Positions 5,221-11,481 of a stretch of 15,854 nt of DNA are shown one piece after another (within the stretch, counting starts at the first letter, position 1; each line of letters opens with the position of its first letter). Source of the DNA: an uncultured Candidatus Saccharibacteria bacterium (GTDB lineage: Bacteria; Patescibacteriota; Saccharimonadia; Saccharimonadales; Saccharimonadaceae); assembly GCA_947304075.1 (NCBI GenBank), contig CAMYZY010000010.1, forward strand, positions 1 to 15,854, read 5' to 3'. The translations under genes were made by a program, and so were the position numbers. The notes beneath the pieces are model-generated. The model made no database searches and was not told where the DNA came from. It saw only the letters and a program-made list of their open reading frames with translations.

Positions 5221-6591
5221 CTATTTCTTTTTTTCGTATAACTGTTTGGCGGCAAGTTTGATGAGTGAATTATAACTATTGGCGATGTGTGGGGTGCTGG
5301 CAATTTCTAGCAGATTAACACCATGACGAATAGCAAGAGATAATTCGCTGATGATTAGGTGAGCGTTTGGAGCTACAATGGTGGCGCCAATAAGGTGATT
5401 GGTTTTATCGGCGATGAGTTTGATGAAACCGTATGAGTTGCCATCAATAGCCGAGACGATTGAATCTCTAACTGGGACGATGATTTTTTTATACTTACGA
5501 TCGCGTTTTAATAAGTCGTCTTCGTTTAAACCAACTACGGCGATTTGTGGGAAAGTGTTAACGATTCTGGCAAATCCGTTGTAATTTGGTAAACTCTTGG
5601 CTCGATTTAGGAGATTGGAAGCTAGAAGAGTACCTTCGTATTCGGCGCGTTCGGTAGATGAATCACCGCCTATGCAATCGCCAACGGCATAAATGTTTTT
5701 GGCAGATGTGTGGTAGTTTTTGTCGACAAGAATTCCGGTGTTTTTGTATTTTACGCCGGCATTTTCTAGGCCGTAGTCAAGGATTGGTTGGCTGCCGGTT
5801 GCTAGGATTACGCAATCAACTCGAACTAGTTTTTCGTCGTGTGCATTATGGAATATTACTTGTTTGCTGGTAGAATCTTGTTTTAAGGCAACGACTTTGC
5901 AGTTTGGCAAAACCATGACGCCGAGTTCTTTTTTTAGATAATTACTGATGGTCTCTCCAACTTCTTTGTCTTCACGGGGGAGAAGGCGTTCGGCGGTCTC
6001 CATGATGAGAACTTTGGCACCCAATTCGGCAAAGTACTGAGCGATTTCGCATCCGGTTGGTCCACCACCGACTACGAGAGTAGCTTTGGGTGTGCGGCGA
6101 ACTTTGAGAGCAGTTTCGGGAGTAAGATAATTGACTGATTCAGTGCCGGCGATTTCGCCATTTTTTAGAGTGGAGCCAGTAGCTAGAATGAATTCTGATG
6201 AAGTGAATTTCTTGTCGCCTAGGGCGATGGTATGATTATCGAGAAAATGGGCGTTACCTTCTAAGGAAACGATGCCAGCTTTTTTGAGAGTGGCTTTATT
6301 GGTATCACTAATATCAATGACGGTTTTTAGTTGATGTGCAACAGCGTTTGGAAAACTGGCGGTTAAATCTTGGTTGCGGAACTCTGGTGCCGAAATGGCC
6401 TGTTGATAAAGATGGGAATAGTTTAACGCTATGGAATATGGCACGTCTCTAGTGTTAATATTTGAGCCACCTAGGAAATGGTTTTCAACGATTGCTATGC
6501 GTTTTTTGGATTTGGATAAAGTTAGGGCTGCAGCTGTTCCTGCTGGGCCACTACCTATTATCATATATTCAAAGTCGTATTTCTTTCCCAT
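5221..6591 (-). CDS. FAD/NAD(P) oxidoreductase of the disulfide-reductase fold without redox cysteines
   Basis: A 456-residue protein with the full domain order of class I pyridine nucleotide-disulfide oxidoreductases: FAD-binding GSGPAG (13-18), NAD(P)-binding GGGPTG (175-180), ATGS motifs, the second FAD motif YAVGDCIGG (301-309), and a C-terminal dimer domain (about 335-456). In lipoamide dehydrogenase or mercuric reductase the active site after the first motif is GGTCLNVGCIPSK; here it reads GGSNINTRDVPYS (41-53), so both cysteines are gone (Asn44, Asp49). The C-terminal catalytic His-Glu element (HPTxSE) is HIANSY (435-440): the glutamate position is Tyr. It therefore should bind FAD and NAD(P) but cannot run thiol exchange; an oxidase, diaphorase or transhydrogenase-like role is possible. 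Last gene of a three-gene operon, 2 bases after the previous stop. Confidence 0.88.
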   Translation of the reverse strand: MGKKYDFEYMIIGSGPAGTAAALTLSKSKKRIAIVENHFLGGSNINTRDVPYSIALNYSHLYQQAISAPEFRNQDLTASFPNAVAHQLKTVIDISDTNKATLKKAGIVSLEGNAHFLDNHTIALGDKKFTSSEFILATGSTLKNGEIAGTESVNYLTPETALKVRRTPKATLVVGGGPTGCEIAQYFAELGAKVLIMETAERLLPREDKEVGETISNYLKKELGVMVLPNCKVVALKQDSTSKQVIFHNAHDEKLVRVDCVILATGSQPILDYGLENAGVKYKNTGILVDKNYHTSAKNIYAVGDCIGGDSSTERAEYEGTLLASNLLNRAKSLPNYNGFARIVNTFPQIAVVGLNEDDLLKRDRKYKKIIVPVRDSIVSAIDGNSYGFIKLIADKTNHLIGATIVAPNAHLIISELSLAIRHGVNLLEIASTPHIANSYNSLIKLAAKQLYEKKK

Positions 6592-6593
6592 TC

Positions 6594-6836
6594 TTATATT
6601 ATTTTATCACGATTTTCATAAACATAAGCAAAATCGGCGTTGTATTTTTTTAGTTCTGTCGTGATAATCCTTTCTAAATCTTGACTTGTGATGATTTTTT
6701 TTGACTTTAGTTTTTGCTTGGTGGCGGAAAGAGTTTTGTCGATAAAAATTTCAGCTGCACCACTTGGAATACCGATGCCTTTTGCGTCAATCTTTAGCTC
6801 TTTTCTTATAGCTTTTTCGTCGAATAGTTGTTCCAT
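6594..6836 (-). CDS. Small ATP-cone-like protein
   Basis: An 80-residue, mostly helical protein. The pattern FDEKAIRKELK near the start, SGAAEIFIDKTL in the middle, ITSQDLERIITTELKKY, and a final AYVY recall the ATP-cone domain (nucleotide-sensing helical domain of NrdR and ribonucleotide reductases), here standing alone. This is a resemblance by eye. It starts one base after the stop of the membrane-protein gene and ends 2 bases before the flavoprotein start, so the three are almost certainly made together. If the assignment holds, a nucleotide-sensing subunit in an operon with an FAD enzyme and a membrane protein would be unusual. Confidence 0.6.
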   Translation of the reverse strand: MEQLFDEKAIRKELKIDAKGIGIPSGAAEIFIDKTLSATKQKLKSKKIITSQDLERIITTELKKYNADFAYVYENRDKII

Positions 6837-6837
6837 G

Positions 6838-7539
6838 TTAAACCCTAAAACATATTATGATAATTGCGATTAATAAATAACTGACACACATGATAGCACG
6901 AGTAAAGATTTTGTCGCGGACGCGAGAACGTTCGATATCGGCAAGATTATGGCCGTGATGGTAATTAAATCTCATGATGAAAAGGGGAATAATGGGAATT
7001 ACTATATATAATATAGTGAGAAGAGAACTGCCGGGATGAGAACTACTCATTTTTAGGATTTCGCCCGAAGTGACGATGTAAAGCGGCAGTGTAAATAAGA
7101 GTTCTGGAATTCCGGAAAGAGCGCCAAGACAAAAGGCGTCGGAGCGAGTTTTAGCATTTTTGGCGTGAGCATTGTAGCAAGCGGCAATTTTGCGAGGGAT
7201 GAATAATCTGGTACCGTCACCACGGCGGAAATAAAAGAATAAACTAGCAATAGCGAGTGCGATAAACAAACCAACTAAAACCCAAGCGATATAATTTATC
7301 ACGTCACGAGAAAAATCAGCAATTACGATGGCTACCAATAAATAAGTTGACAAAAAAAGACAGGAAGCGACGATTTCGGCACCTAAAATAAAGAAGAATG
7401 AAAAGTCTTGAGTTTTCTTTTTGTCGAACTTACCATAACAATAATGACAAAATAAAGCATAAACGCCTGGCGTTAGGTTCAAAAAAGTCATGATCAAAAT
7501 CGCTAATGCTAAGATCGCTAAAGGGATGAAAACGCTCAT
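6838..7539 (-). CDS. Polytopic inner-membrane protein of unknown function
   Basis: A 233-residue protein with about six hydrophobic segments (roughly residues 2-30, 46-72, 79-105, 133-156, 170-190, 213-232) separated by short basic loops (KFDKKK, FRRGDGTR, RSRVRDK). A proline in TPGVY in the first helix and GIPELLFTLP in the middle are conspicuous, and cysteines occur in several helices. The pattern recalls small transporters or the DsbD/CcdA-like group but I cannot assign it. It is the first gene of the operon 7539-5221 and has the extended -10 exactly 6 bases before its ATG, with no ribosome site. Confidence 0.8.
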   Translation of the reverse strand: MSVFIPLAILALAILIMTFLNLTPGVYALFCHYCYGKFDKKKTQDFSFFFILGAEIVASCLFLSTYLLVAIVIADFSRDVINYIAWVLVGLFIALAIASLFFYFRRGDGTRLFIPRKIAACYNAHAKNAKTRSDAFCLGALSGIPELLFTLPLYIVTSGEILKMSSSHPGSSLLTILYIVIPIIPLFIMRFNYHHGHNLADIERSRVRDKIFTRAIMCVSYLLIAIIIICFRV

Positions 7540-7545
7540 GCATAA

Positions 7546-7554
7546 ATTATAGCA
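7546..7554 (-). promoter_or_regulatory. Extended -10 of the 7539-5221 operon (leaderless)
   Basis: On the minus strand TGC (7554-7552) then TATAAT (7551-7546), and 6 bases to ATG 7539. The wider string ATGCTATAAT is the same as at 111, 9568, 13393 and 14208. Confidence 0.72.
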
Positions 7555-7598
7555 TGAAGGGGGTTGATTTTCTAGATTGGCCGTGTTAGCTTGGCGTC

Positions 7599-8981
7599 AT
7601 GAAAAAATTTTTATTGATTGTCGTGATGACTATCCTAATGAGTTTTGTGGGAATGTCCGAGGTAAAGGCAGAAGAAAACACTGACCAGTTGGAAAATAAT
7701 TTGCCGGAACTTTACATTAAGGCAATTAATCCAGGATATAGTGTTGACGGTGTGGGGAATGTCGGAGAGATGATAGAAATTGCCAGAAAAAACTCCGACC
7801 AAAAGATTTCGCTCGCTGGGGCCACTGTAGGCTATACTAATTCAAGCGGGAATTACTCCGTTTTGGTGGAATTTCCCGAGAACAGTTGGATAACTGGCGA
7901 GTCAATCCTCCTTCGCTTGGCTAGCTCACCAGAAAGTGAGCTAGCCGCCTTGACTTATACGAAAACCTTAGCGTTTAAAGCTGGCATAGATTTGAGAATT
8001 GGGGAAGAAATAATTGATAGTGTATGTTGGACTGGTAAAGATGAGTGCTATAGCGAGTTTAAATCTGCGCATCCGACTAGTTTGGTGAGAAATAGTGAGA
8101 CAGGGGTGTTTGAACATTTGGAGAGCTATGAGCCTATTTATAACGCCGATAGTTACTATGTTGAAAAAGTTGAAGACGAAGAAGGATATGGCAAGGTTGC
8201 GGTTCAATGTGTGGGTTTGGAATTTTCGGAAGTGCTTAGTTATTATGAGAATTCGAGAGACGAGCAGTTTGTTGAAATTCATAATATGACGGCTGAGCAG
8301 ATACTACTGGATGGTTGCAAAATACGATATAAGAATAAGAATTATGCTCTACAGGGTGTTTTAAAAGCAGATAGTTATAAAGCGTATTATCCCAGCGAGT
8401 TTAGTTTAACGAAAAATCCAACGAGTGGAAATACGATTGAACTATATGATATTGATGGCACGAAACTAGATACTTTGTTTTATCCAAATGGGCAAAGAAA
8501 GGGTACGGCCTATGCACTAATTGGATATGATAAAGGTGGGAATGAGATTTGGAAAACGACTTATGCGCCGACACCAAATGAGCCAAATAATTATCAGGAG
8601 TTTAAAACTTGCGAAGAAGGTAAGGTGATTAATAAGGAAACTGGTAATTGTGTGAAGGTCGCAACAGTGACGGAGAAGATTTGTCCGGAAGGCCAGTATT
8701 TAAATATATTAACCGGAAGGTGCAAAAAAGTTGAGAAGAGCAAGGAGAAAACTTGCAAAGAAGGGTATTATTTAAATCCGGAGACTGGAAGATGTAGGAA
8801 AATAGTTAGCAATGACGGGGCTACGTATAAGATAACTCCAGAAAAATATGAAACAAAATCGACATTCGTGGCGCTTTATGCGGTAATTGGGGTTCTTGCT
8901 ATCGGTTTGGTTGTACTTGTATATGAATTTAGGAATGAGATAAAGAAGCTTTTTGATAAAGTTTTTCGACGATCTCGTTAA
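7599..8981 (+). CDS. Secreted, membrane-anchored protein with lamin-tail-like domains and cysteine repeats
   Basis: A 460-residue surface protein. Residues 1-24 are a signal peptide (MKKFLLIVVM..., cut after VKA24). Two beta-rich segments (about 35-130 and 205-330) resemble lamin-tail (LTD) domains: each has a pattern of the type 'EMIEIARKNSDQKISLAGA' or 'QFVEIHNMTAEQILLDGC' and later ends in a strand with Y/F motifs. Then come three 24-residue repeats with cysteines at 338/351, 362/375 and 386/399 (CxEGxxxNxxTGxC). A C-terminal helix (422-444) and basic tail (KKLFDKVFRRSR) anchor it with the bulk outside; there is no LPXTG sortase motif. No ribosome site precedes ATG 7599; a weak -35 TTGATT (7564-7569) exists. 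The last 53 bases overlap the end of the convergent adenylate kinase-like gene. Confidence 0.85.
   Translation: MKKFLLIVVMTILMSFVGMSEVKAEENTDQLENNLPELYIKAINPGYSVDGVGNVGEMIEIARKNSDQKISLAGATVGYTNSSGNYSVLVEFPENSWITGESILLRLASSPESELAALTYTKTLAFKAGIDLRIGEEIIDSVCWTGKDECYSEFKSAHPTSLVRNSETGVFEHLESYEPIYNADSYYVEKVEDEEGYGKVAVQCVGLEFSEVLSYYENSRDEQFVEIHNMTAEQILLDGCKIRYKNKNYALQGVLKADSYKAYYPSEFSLTKNPTSGNTIELYDIDGTKLDTLFYPNGQRKGTAYALIGYDKGGNEIWKTTYAPTPNEPNNYQEFKTCEEGKVINKETGNCVKVATVTEKICPEGQYLNILTGRCKKVEKSKEKTCKEGYYLNPETGRCRKIVSNDGATYKITPEKYETKSTFVALYAVIGVLAIGLVVLVYEFRNEIKKLFDKVFRRSR
7919..7946 (+). repeat. Perfect 11-bp hairpin inside the lamin-tail gene
   Basis: GGCTAGCTCAC (7919-7929) pairs perfectly with GTGAGCTAGCC (7936-7946) across a 6-base loop. 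It encodes residues LASSPESELAA. There is no T-run after it, so it is not an intrinsic terminator in the plus direction. Confidence 0.6.
8607..8801 (+). repeat. Three 24-residue cysteine repeats in coding sequence
   Basis: The encoded repeats are TCEEGKVINKETGNCVK, ICPEGQYLNILTGRCKK and TCKEGYYLNPETGRCRK with linkers; cysteines are spaced 13 and 11 residues, period 24 (72 bases). DNA copies have diverged, so the repeat is kept at the protein level. Confidence 0.85.
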
Positions 8982-9552
8982 AAACATCTTCGCGGGATTG
9001 ATTGCCATTTACTTCAATTAAAAGACCGAGTACTTTGTAATGTTGAATGACTGGGAGAGTTTTTTCACGAAATTCGGTTAAACGGGTTTGGAATACTGCT
9101 AAATCTTGATCGTCTTGGCGTTCGCCGCGATCATTTAGTTTCTTGGCGGCTTCAAAACGAGTTTTGACATCTTCTTCGGATACATTTAATAGGATGACAG
9201 CTTTGATTTCGTGGCCAGCACCACGTGCGATTGACATAACTTGGTCTTCTTCACCTTGCCATCTGCCGATGGATGAGAGAACTAAAGGATATTTAAATAA
9301 ATCGCGACGTTCGAAATAAGGTAAAACCCACTCGTAAAAGACATTGGTAGGGATGAGCGAACCGCTAGCAGAATAATTGTTTGCGGTTTGTTTTTCCATG
9401 GCACGAATGATCATGCCAGATGAGAGAAATTTTGCACCCAACGATTCAGCGAGTTTGATACCTTGGGTGTCTTTGCCGGACATTGGCAAACCAAAAATAT
9501 TGATTGAGCCGGTGTCGAGCCATTCTTTGATAGCTGATAACTTGTTTTCCAT
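8929..9552 (-). CDS. adk: Adenylate kinase-family nucleoside monophosphate kinase
   Basis: A 207-residue protein with the adenylate kinase layout: P-loop GLPMSGKDTQ (21-30), AKFLSSGMIIRA in the place of the NMP-binding start (usual ISTGDMLR), and a late region DRGERQDDQDLAVFQTRL where the family has R-x-D-D and an arginine helix. The family reaction is NMP plus ATP to NDP plus ADP. Differences: GKD replaces the usual GKG, and the usual GFPR motif reads SSIGRW. The lid lacks zinc cysteines. Substrate could be AMP or another NMP; the symbol is given for the closest family. The start lies 6 bases after an extended -10, and the promoter shares its upstream space with the CIRCE operator of hrcA. 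Its 3' end overlaps the convergent 7599-8981 gene. Confidence 0.75.
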   Translation of the reverse strand: MENKLSAIKEWLDTGSINIFGLPMSGKDTQGIKLAESLGAKFLSSGMIIRAMEKQTANNYSASGSLIPTNVFYEWVLPYFERRDLFKYPLVLSSIGRWQGEEDQVMSIARGAGHEIKAVILLNVSEEDVKTRFEAAKKLNDRGERQDDQDLAVFQTRLTEFREKTLPVIQHYKVLGLLIEVNGNQSREDVFNEIVEKLYQKASLSHS

Positions 9553-9558
9553 GCTTTC

Positions 9559-9567
9559 ATTATAGCA
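9559..9567 (-). promoter_or_regulatory. Extended -10 of the adk-like gene (leaderless)
   Basis: On the minus strand TGC (9567-9565) then TATAAT (9564-9559), and GAAAGC before ATG 9552. A -35 for this box would fall at about 9582-9587, inside the CIRCE operator. Confidence 0.72.
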
Positions 9568-9570
9568 TAA

Positions 9571-9597
9571 TTAGCACTCTTTACATTTTAGTGCTAA
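9571..9597 (+). promoter_or_regulatory. CIRCE operator (HrcA binding site)
   Basis: TTAGCACTC (9571-9579), 9 bases, then TAGTGCTAA (9589-9597): the CIRCE inverted repeat with 8 of 9 right-arm positions at consensus (T instead of G first). It lies 19 bases before hrcA ATG 9616 and overlaps the -35 space of both hrcA and the divergent adk-like gene. HrcA represses heat-shock genes from such sites. Confidence 0.93.
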
Positions 9598-9602
9598 TTT
9601 TA

Positions 9603-9608
9603 TATAAT
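9603..9608 (+). promoter_or_regulatory. -10 box of hrcA-grpE
   Basis: TATAAT with 7 bases to ATG 9616, so again an almost leaderless start. No TGn extension here. The CIRCE operator ends 5 bases upstream, so bound HrcA would block polymerase. Confidence 0.7.
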
Positions 9609-9615
9609 TATAGAT

Positions 9616-10344
9616 ATGGAAATTACTGCTAGGCAAAAAGAAATTCTCTATCAAATCGTAGAAGAATATGCAGAAACAGCTTCACCAGTGGGGAGTGTGA
9701 CGATGGCGAAACTTTTTGGTGTTTCACCAGCAACGATTCGGGCTGAGATGGCCAAACTTGAGTCGCTAGGGCTGATTGCACAGCCACATACTTCGGCTGG
9801 GCGTGTGCCGACAGATGCTGGATACCGTTTTTATGTGAATGGACTAGAGCGGGGGGATGAAATGTCGAGAGAGCCAGAATTTGAAAATAAAACTTATGAA
9901 AGAGGTGCGCATGCGATTGAAGTCAGAGTATCATCTCAATCACAAGCAGATGTGGCGATTCGGAGAGCGGTAGATTCATTGGTGGAATTAACGGGAAATT
10001 TGGGGTTAGCCACGATAGGTGGGCAACTATATTTGTCTGGCATTTCGCAACTGTTTACGCAACCAGAGTTTTTGGATACTAGAAAGGTACGAGCGGTGGC
10101 AAAACTACTGGATAATTTGGAGCCATGGCTGAGAGAAACAGCGCCGGGGGAACCTTTGAATATATTTATCGGTCAGGAAAATCCGATTGGCAAAAATTCG
10201 GAAGTATCTTTGATTATTTCTAAGTTTCGTTCGCCATTTTCGGACAGTAGCTATATTGGCGTACTGGGGCCGACGCGCCAGAATTATTCAAAAGTGATGT
10301 CGCTGGTGAGATACACTGGTAATATGTTGGAGGAAATATTATGA
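9616..10344 (+). CDS. hrcA: Heat-inducible transcription repressor HrcA, short form
   Basis: A 242-residue repressor. Residues 1-75 form the winged-helix DNA-binding part with SPATIRAEM and HTSAGRVPTDAGYRFYV, a motif diagnostic of HrcA. The C-terminal part (about 100-242) contains LVELTGNLGLATIG and ends in GPTRQNYSKVMSLVRYTG, the GPxRM/Y-Y-x-V-x-x-L-V element of the family's GAF-like domain. Most HrcA proteins have about 340 residues, so the middle dimerising insert is reduced. It binds CIRCE and, in other bacteria, needs GroEL for folding into active repressor. The CIRCE at 9571 makes this gene self-regulated. It overlaps grpE by 4 bases (ATGA). Confidence 0.95.
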   Translation: MEITARQKEILYQIVEEYAETASPVGSVTMAKLFGVSPATIRAEMAKLESLGLIAQPHTSAGRVPTDAGYRFYVNGLERGDEMSREPEFENKTYERGAHAIEVRVSSQSQADVAIRRAVDSLVELTGNLGLATIGGQLYLSGISQLFTQPEFLDTRKVRAVAKLLDNLEPWLRETAPGEPLNIFIGQENPIGKNSEVSLIISKFRSPFSDSSYIGVLGPTRQNYSKVMSLVRYTGNMLEEIL

Positions 10345-10769
10345 AAAAAGAAATAAAACATGATGAAAGCGCGGAAAAAATAGCCGAACTGACAAATGAT
10401 TTACAGAGAACAAGGGCGGATTTTGAGAATTATCGCAAACAAGTTGAGATTCAAAAAACTAATACTGCGCAGGCGGCAAAATATGCGACAATTATGAAGA
10501 TTTTGCCACTACTTGACGATATTGAAAGAGCAGTGACGACTTACAATGAATTAAAACCACTTGGCGGATCATTTGAGAAAACTATGAAAGAGCTGGGTCT
10601 TACTAGGATTAATTCGGAGAATGGTGTGGAATTTAATCCGGATTTACATGATGCAGTGATGGTTGAAGGTGATGGCGAAAAAGAAGTAGTTAGCGAAACT
10701 TTGAGACCAGGGTACTATTATGAATCTGATGTACTCAGGCCAGCTATGGTAAAAGTTAAGAAAATGTGA
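10341..10769 (+). CDS. grpE: Nucleotide exchange factor GrpE, short form
   Basis: A 142-residue GrpE, shorter than the usual 170-200. It has the coiled-coil helix (about 8-45) with RTRADFENYRKQVE, then KILPLLDDIERAV, and the C-terminal beta domain with NPDLHDAVM and LRPGYYY...VLRPAMVKV, all characteristic of GrpE. It releases ADP from DnaK. The acidic disordered N-terminus normally present is nearly absent. It overlaps hrcA by 4 bases, so is co-transcribed and under CIRCE control. The usual next gene, dnaK, is not here; rplY follows with its own promoter. Confidence 0.95.
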   Translation: MKKEIKHDESAEKIAELTNDLQRTRADFENYRKQVEIQKTNTAQAAKYATIMKILPLLDDIERAVTTYNELKPLGGSFEKTMKELGLTRINSENGVEFNPDLHDAVMVEGDGEKEVVSETLRPGYYYESDVLRPAMVKVKKM

Positions 10770-10797
10770 TATAATAATGCGAATTAGAAAGGAAAAC
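10767..10797 (+). promoter_or_regulatory. Extended -10 promoter and ribosome site of rplY
   Basis: TGA TATAAT (10767-10775) overlaps the grpE stop codon. About 24 bases of leader-space precede ATG 10800, with AGAAAGGA as the ribosome site (the same octamer used by the 151 gene). Confidence 0.72.
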
Positions 10798-10799
10798 AT

Positions 10800-11480
10800 A
10801 TGGCTGAATATAAGCTGAGCGTAAAAGAGCGTGAAATTACAGGAAAAAAATTAAAAGAATTGAGAGCAAGTGGTTTGATTCCTTCGGTGGTTTATGGTGG
10901 TAAGGAGCCAATTCTAACGTCATCAGAATATGTGGCGACAGAGAAGGTGCTTTTGAAGGCTGGGTATCACTCACCAATTGATCTAGATGTAGCTGGTAAA
11001 AAGCAGATGGCAATCGTGAAGAATGTCCATATCGACCCAGTGTCTAGAAAGATTATCAATATTGAATTTCAAGCAATTTCGGCGAAGGATGTGGTCGAGG
11101 CTACTACACCTGTCGTGATTGTGGGCTTTGAAGAGTCTGAAGCTTCAAAGATTTATCATTTTGCAATGACTCAGTCAATTGAAGAGCTTGATGTGAAAGC
11201 TAAGCCGGCAGATTTGCCGAATGAGCTAACTCTCGATGCTTCGGCTCTCAAGGATGTTGATGATAAGTTGACAATTGCAGATATCAAATTACCTGAAGGC
11301 GTTACACTAGCTGACAAGGAATTAAGTCCTGAGCAAGTGGTGGCGTCTCTGTATGATCCAGCGGCTGAGGCTGAAAAGCGTGAAGCGGAAGCTGAAGAAC
11401 CTGAAATTGAGGCGGCAGATGTGCCAGCTGATAATGGCGAAAAACCAGCAGAAGAGACTGAAGAACAAAAAGCTGAATAA
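10800..11480 (+). CDS. rplY: Ribosomal protein L25 (CTC/TL5 family)
   Basis: A 226-residue two-domain L25. Residues 1-90 are the 5S rRNA-binding domain (start MAEYKLSVKEREITGKKLK, with SGLIPSVVYGG and HIDPVSRKIINIEFQAI), about 92-185 are the TL5-type C-terminal domain (VTLADKELSPEQVVASL), and 186-226 is an acidic, Glu/Ala-rich tail. The protein binds 5S rRNA at the central protuberance of the 50S subunit. Its stop lies one base from the stop of the convergent aldolase gene, and its terminator (11518-11549) is inside that gene. Confidence 0.94.
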   Translation: MAEYKLSVKEREITGKKLKELRASGLIPSVVYGGKEPILTSSEYVATEKVLLKAGYHSPIDLDVAGKKQMAIVKNVHIDPVSRKIINIEFQAISAKDVVEATTPVVIVGFEESEASKIYHFAMTQSIEELDVKAKPADLPNELTLDASALKDVDDKLTIADIKLPEGVTLADKELSPEQVVASLYDPAAEAEKREAEAEEPEIEAADVPADNGEKPAEETEEQKAE

Positions 11481-11481
11481 A

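Noticed and set aside
9377..9565. Plus-strand small open frame opposite the adk-like gene
   Set aside because: No ribosome site or -10 at its start, and it shadows the conserved P-loop region of the minus-strand gene.
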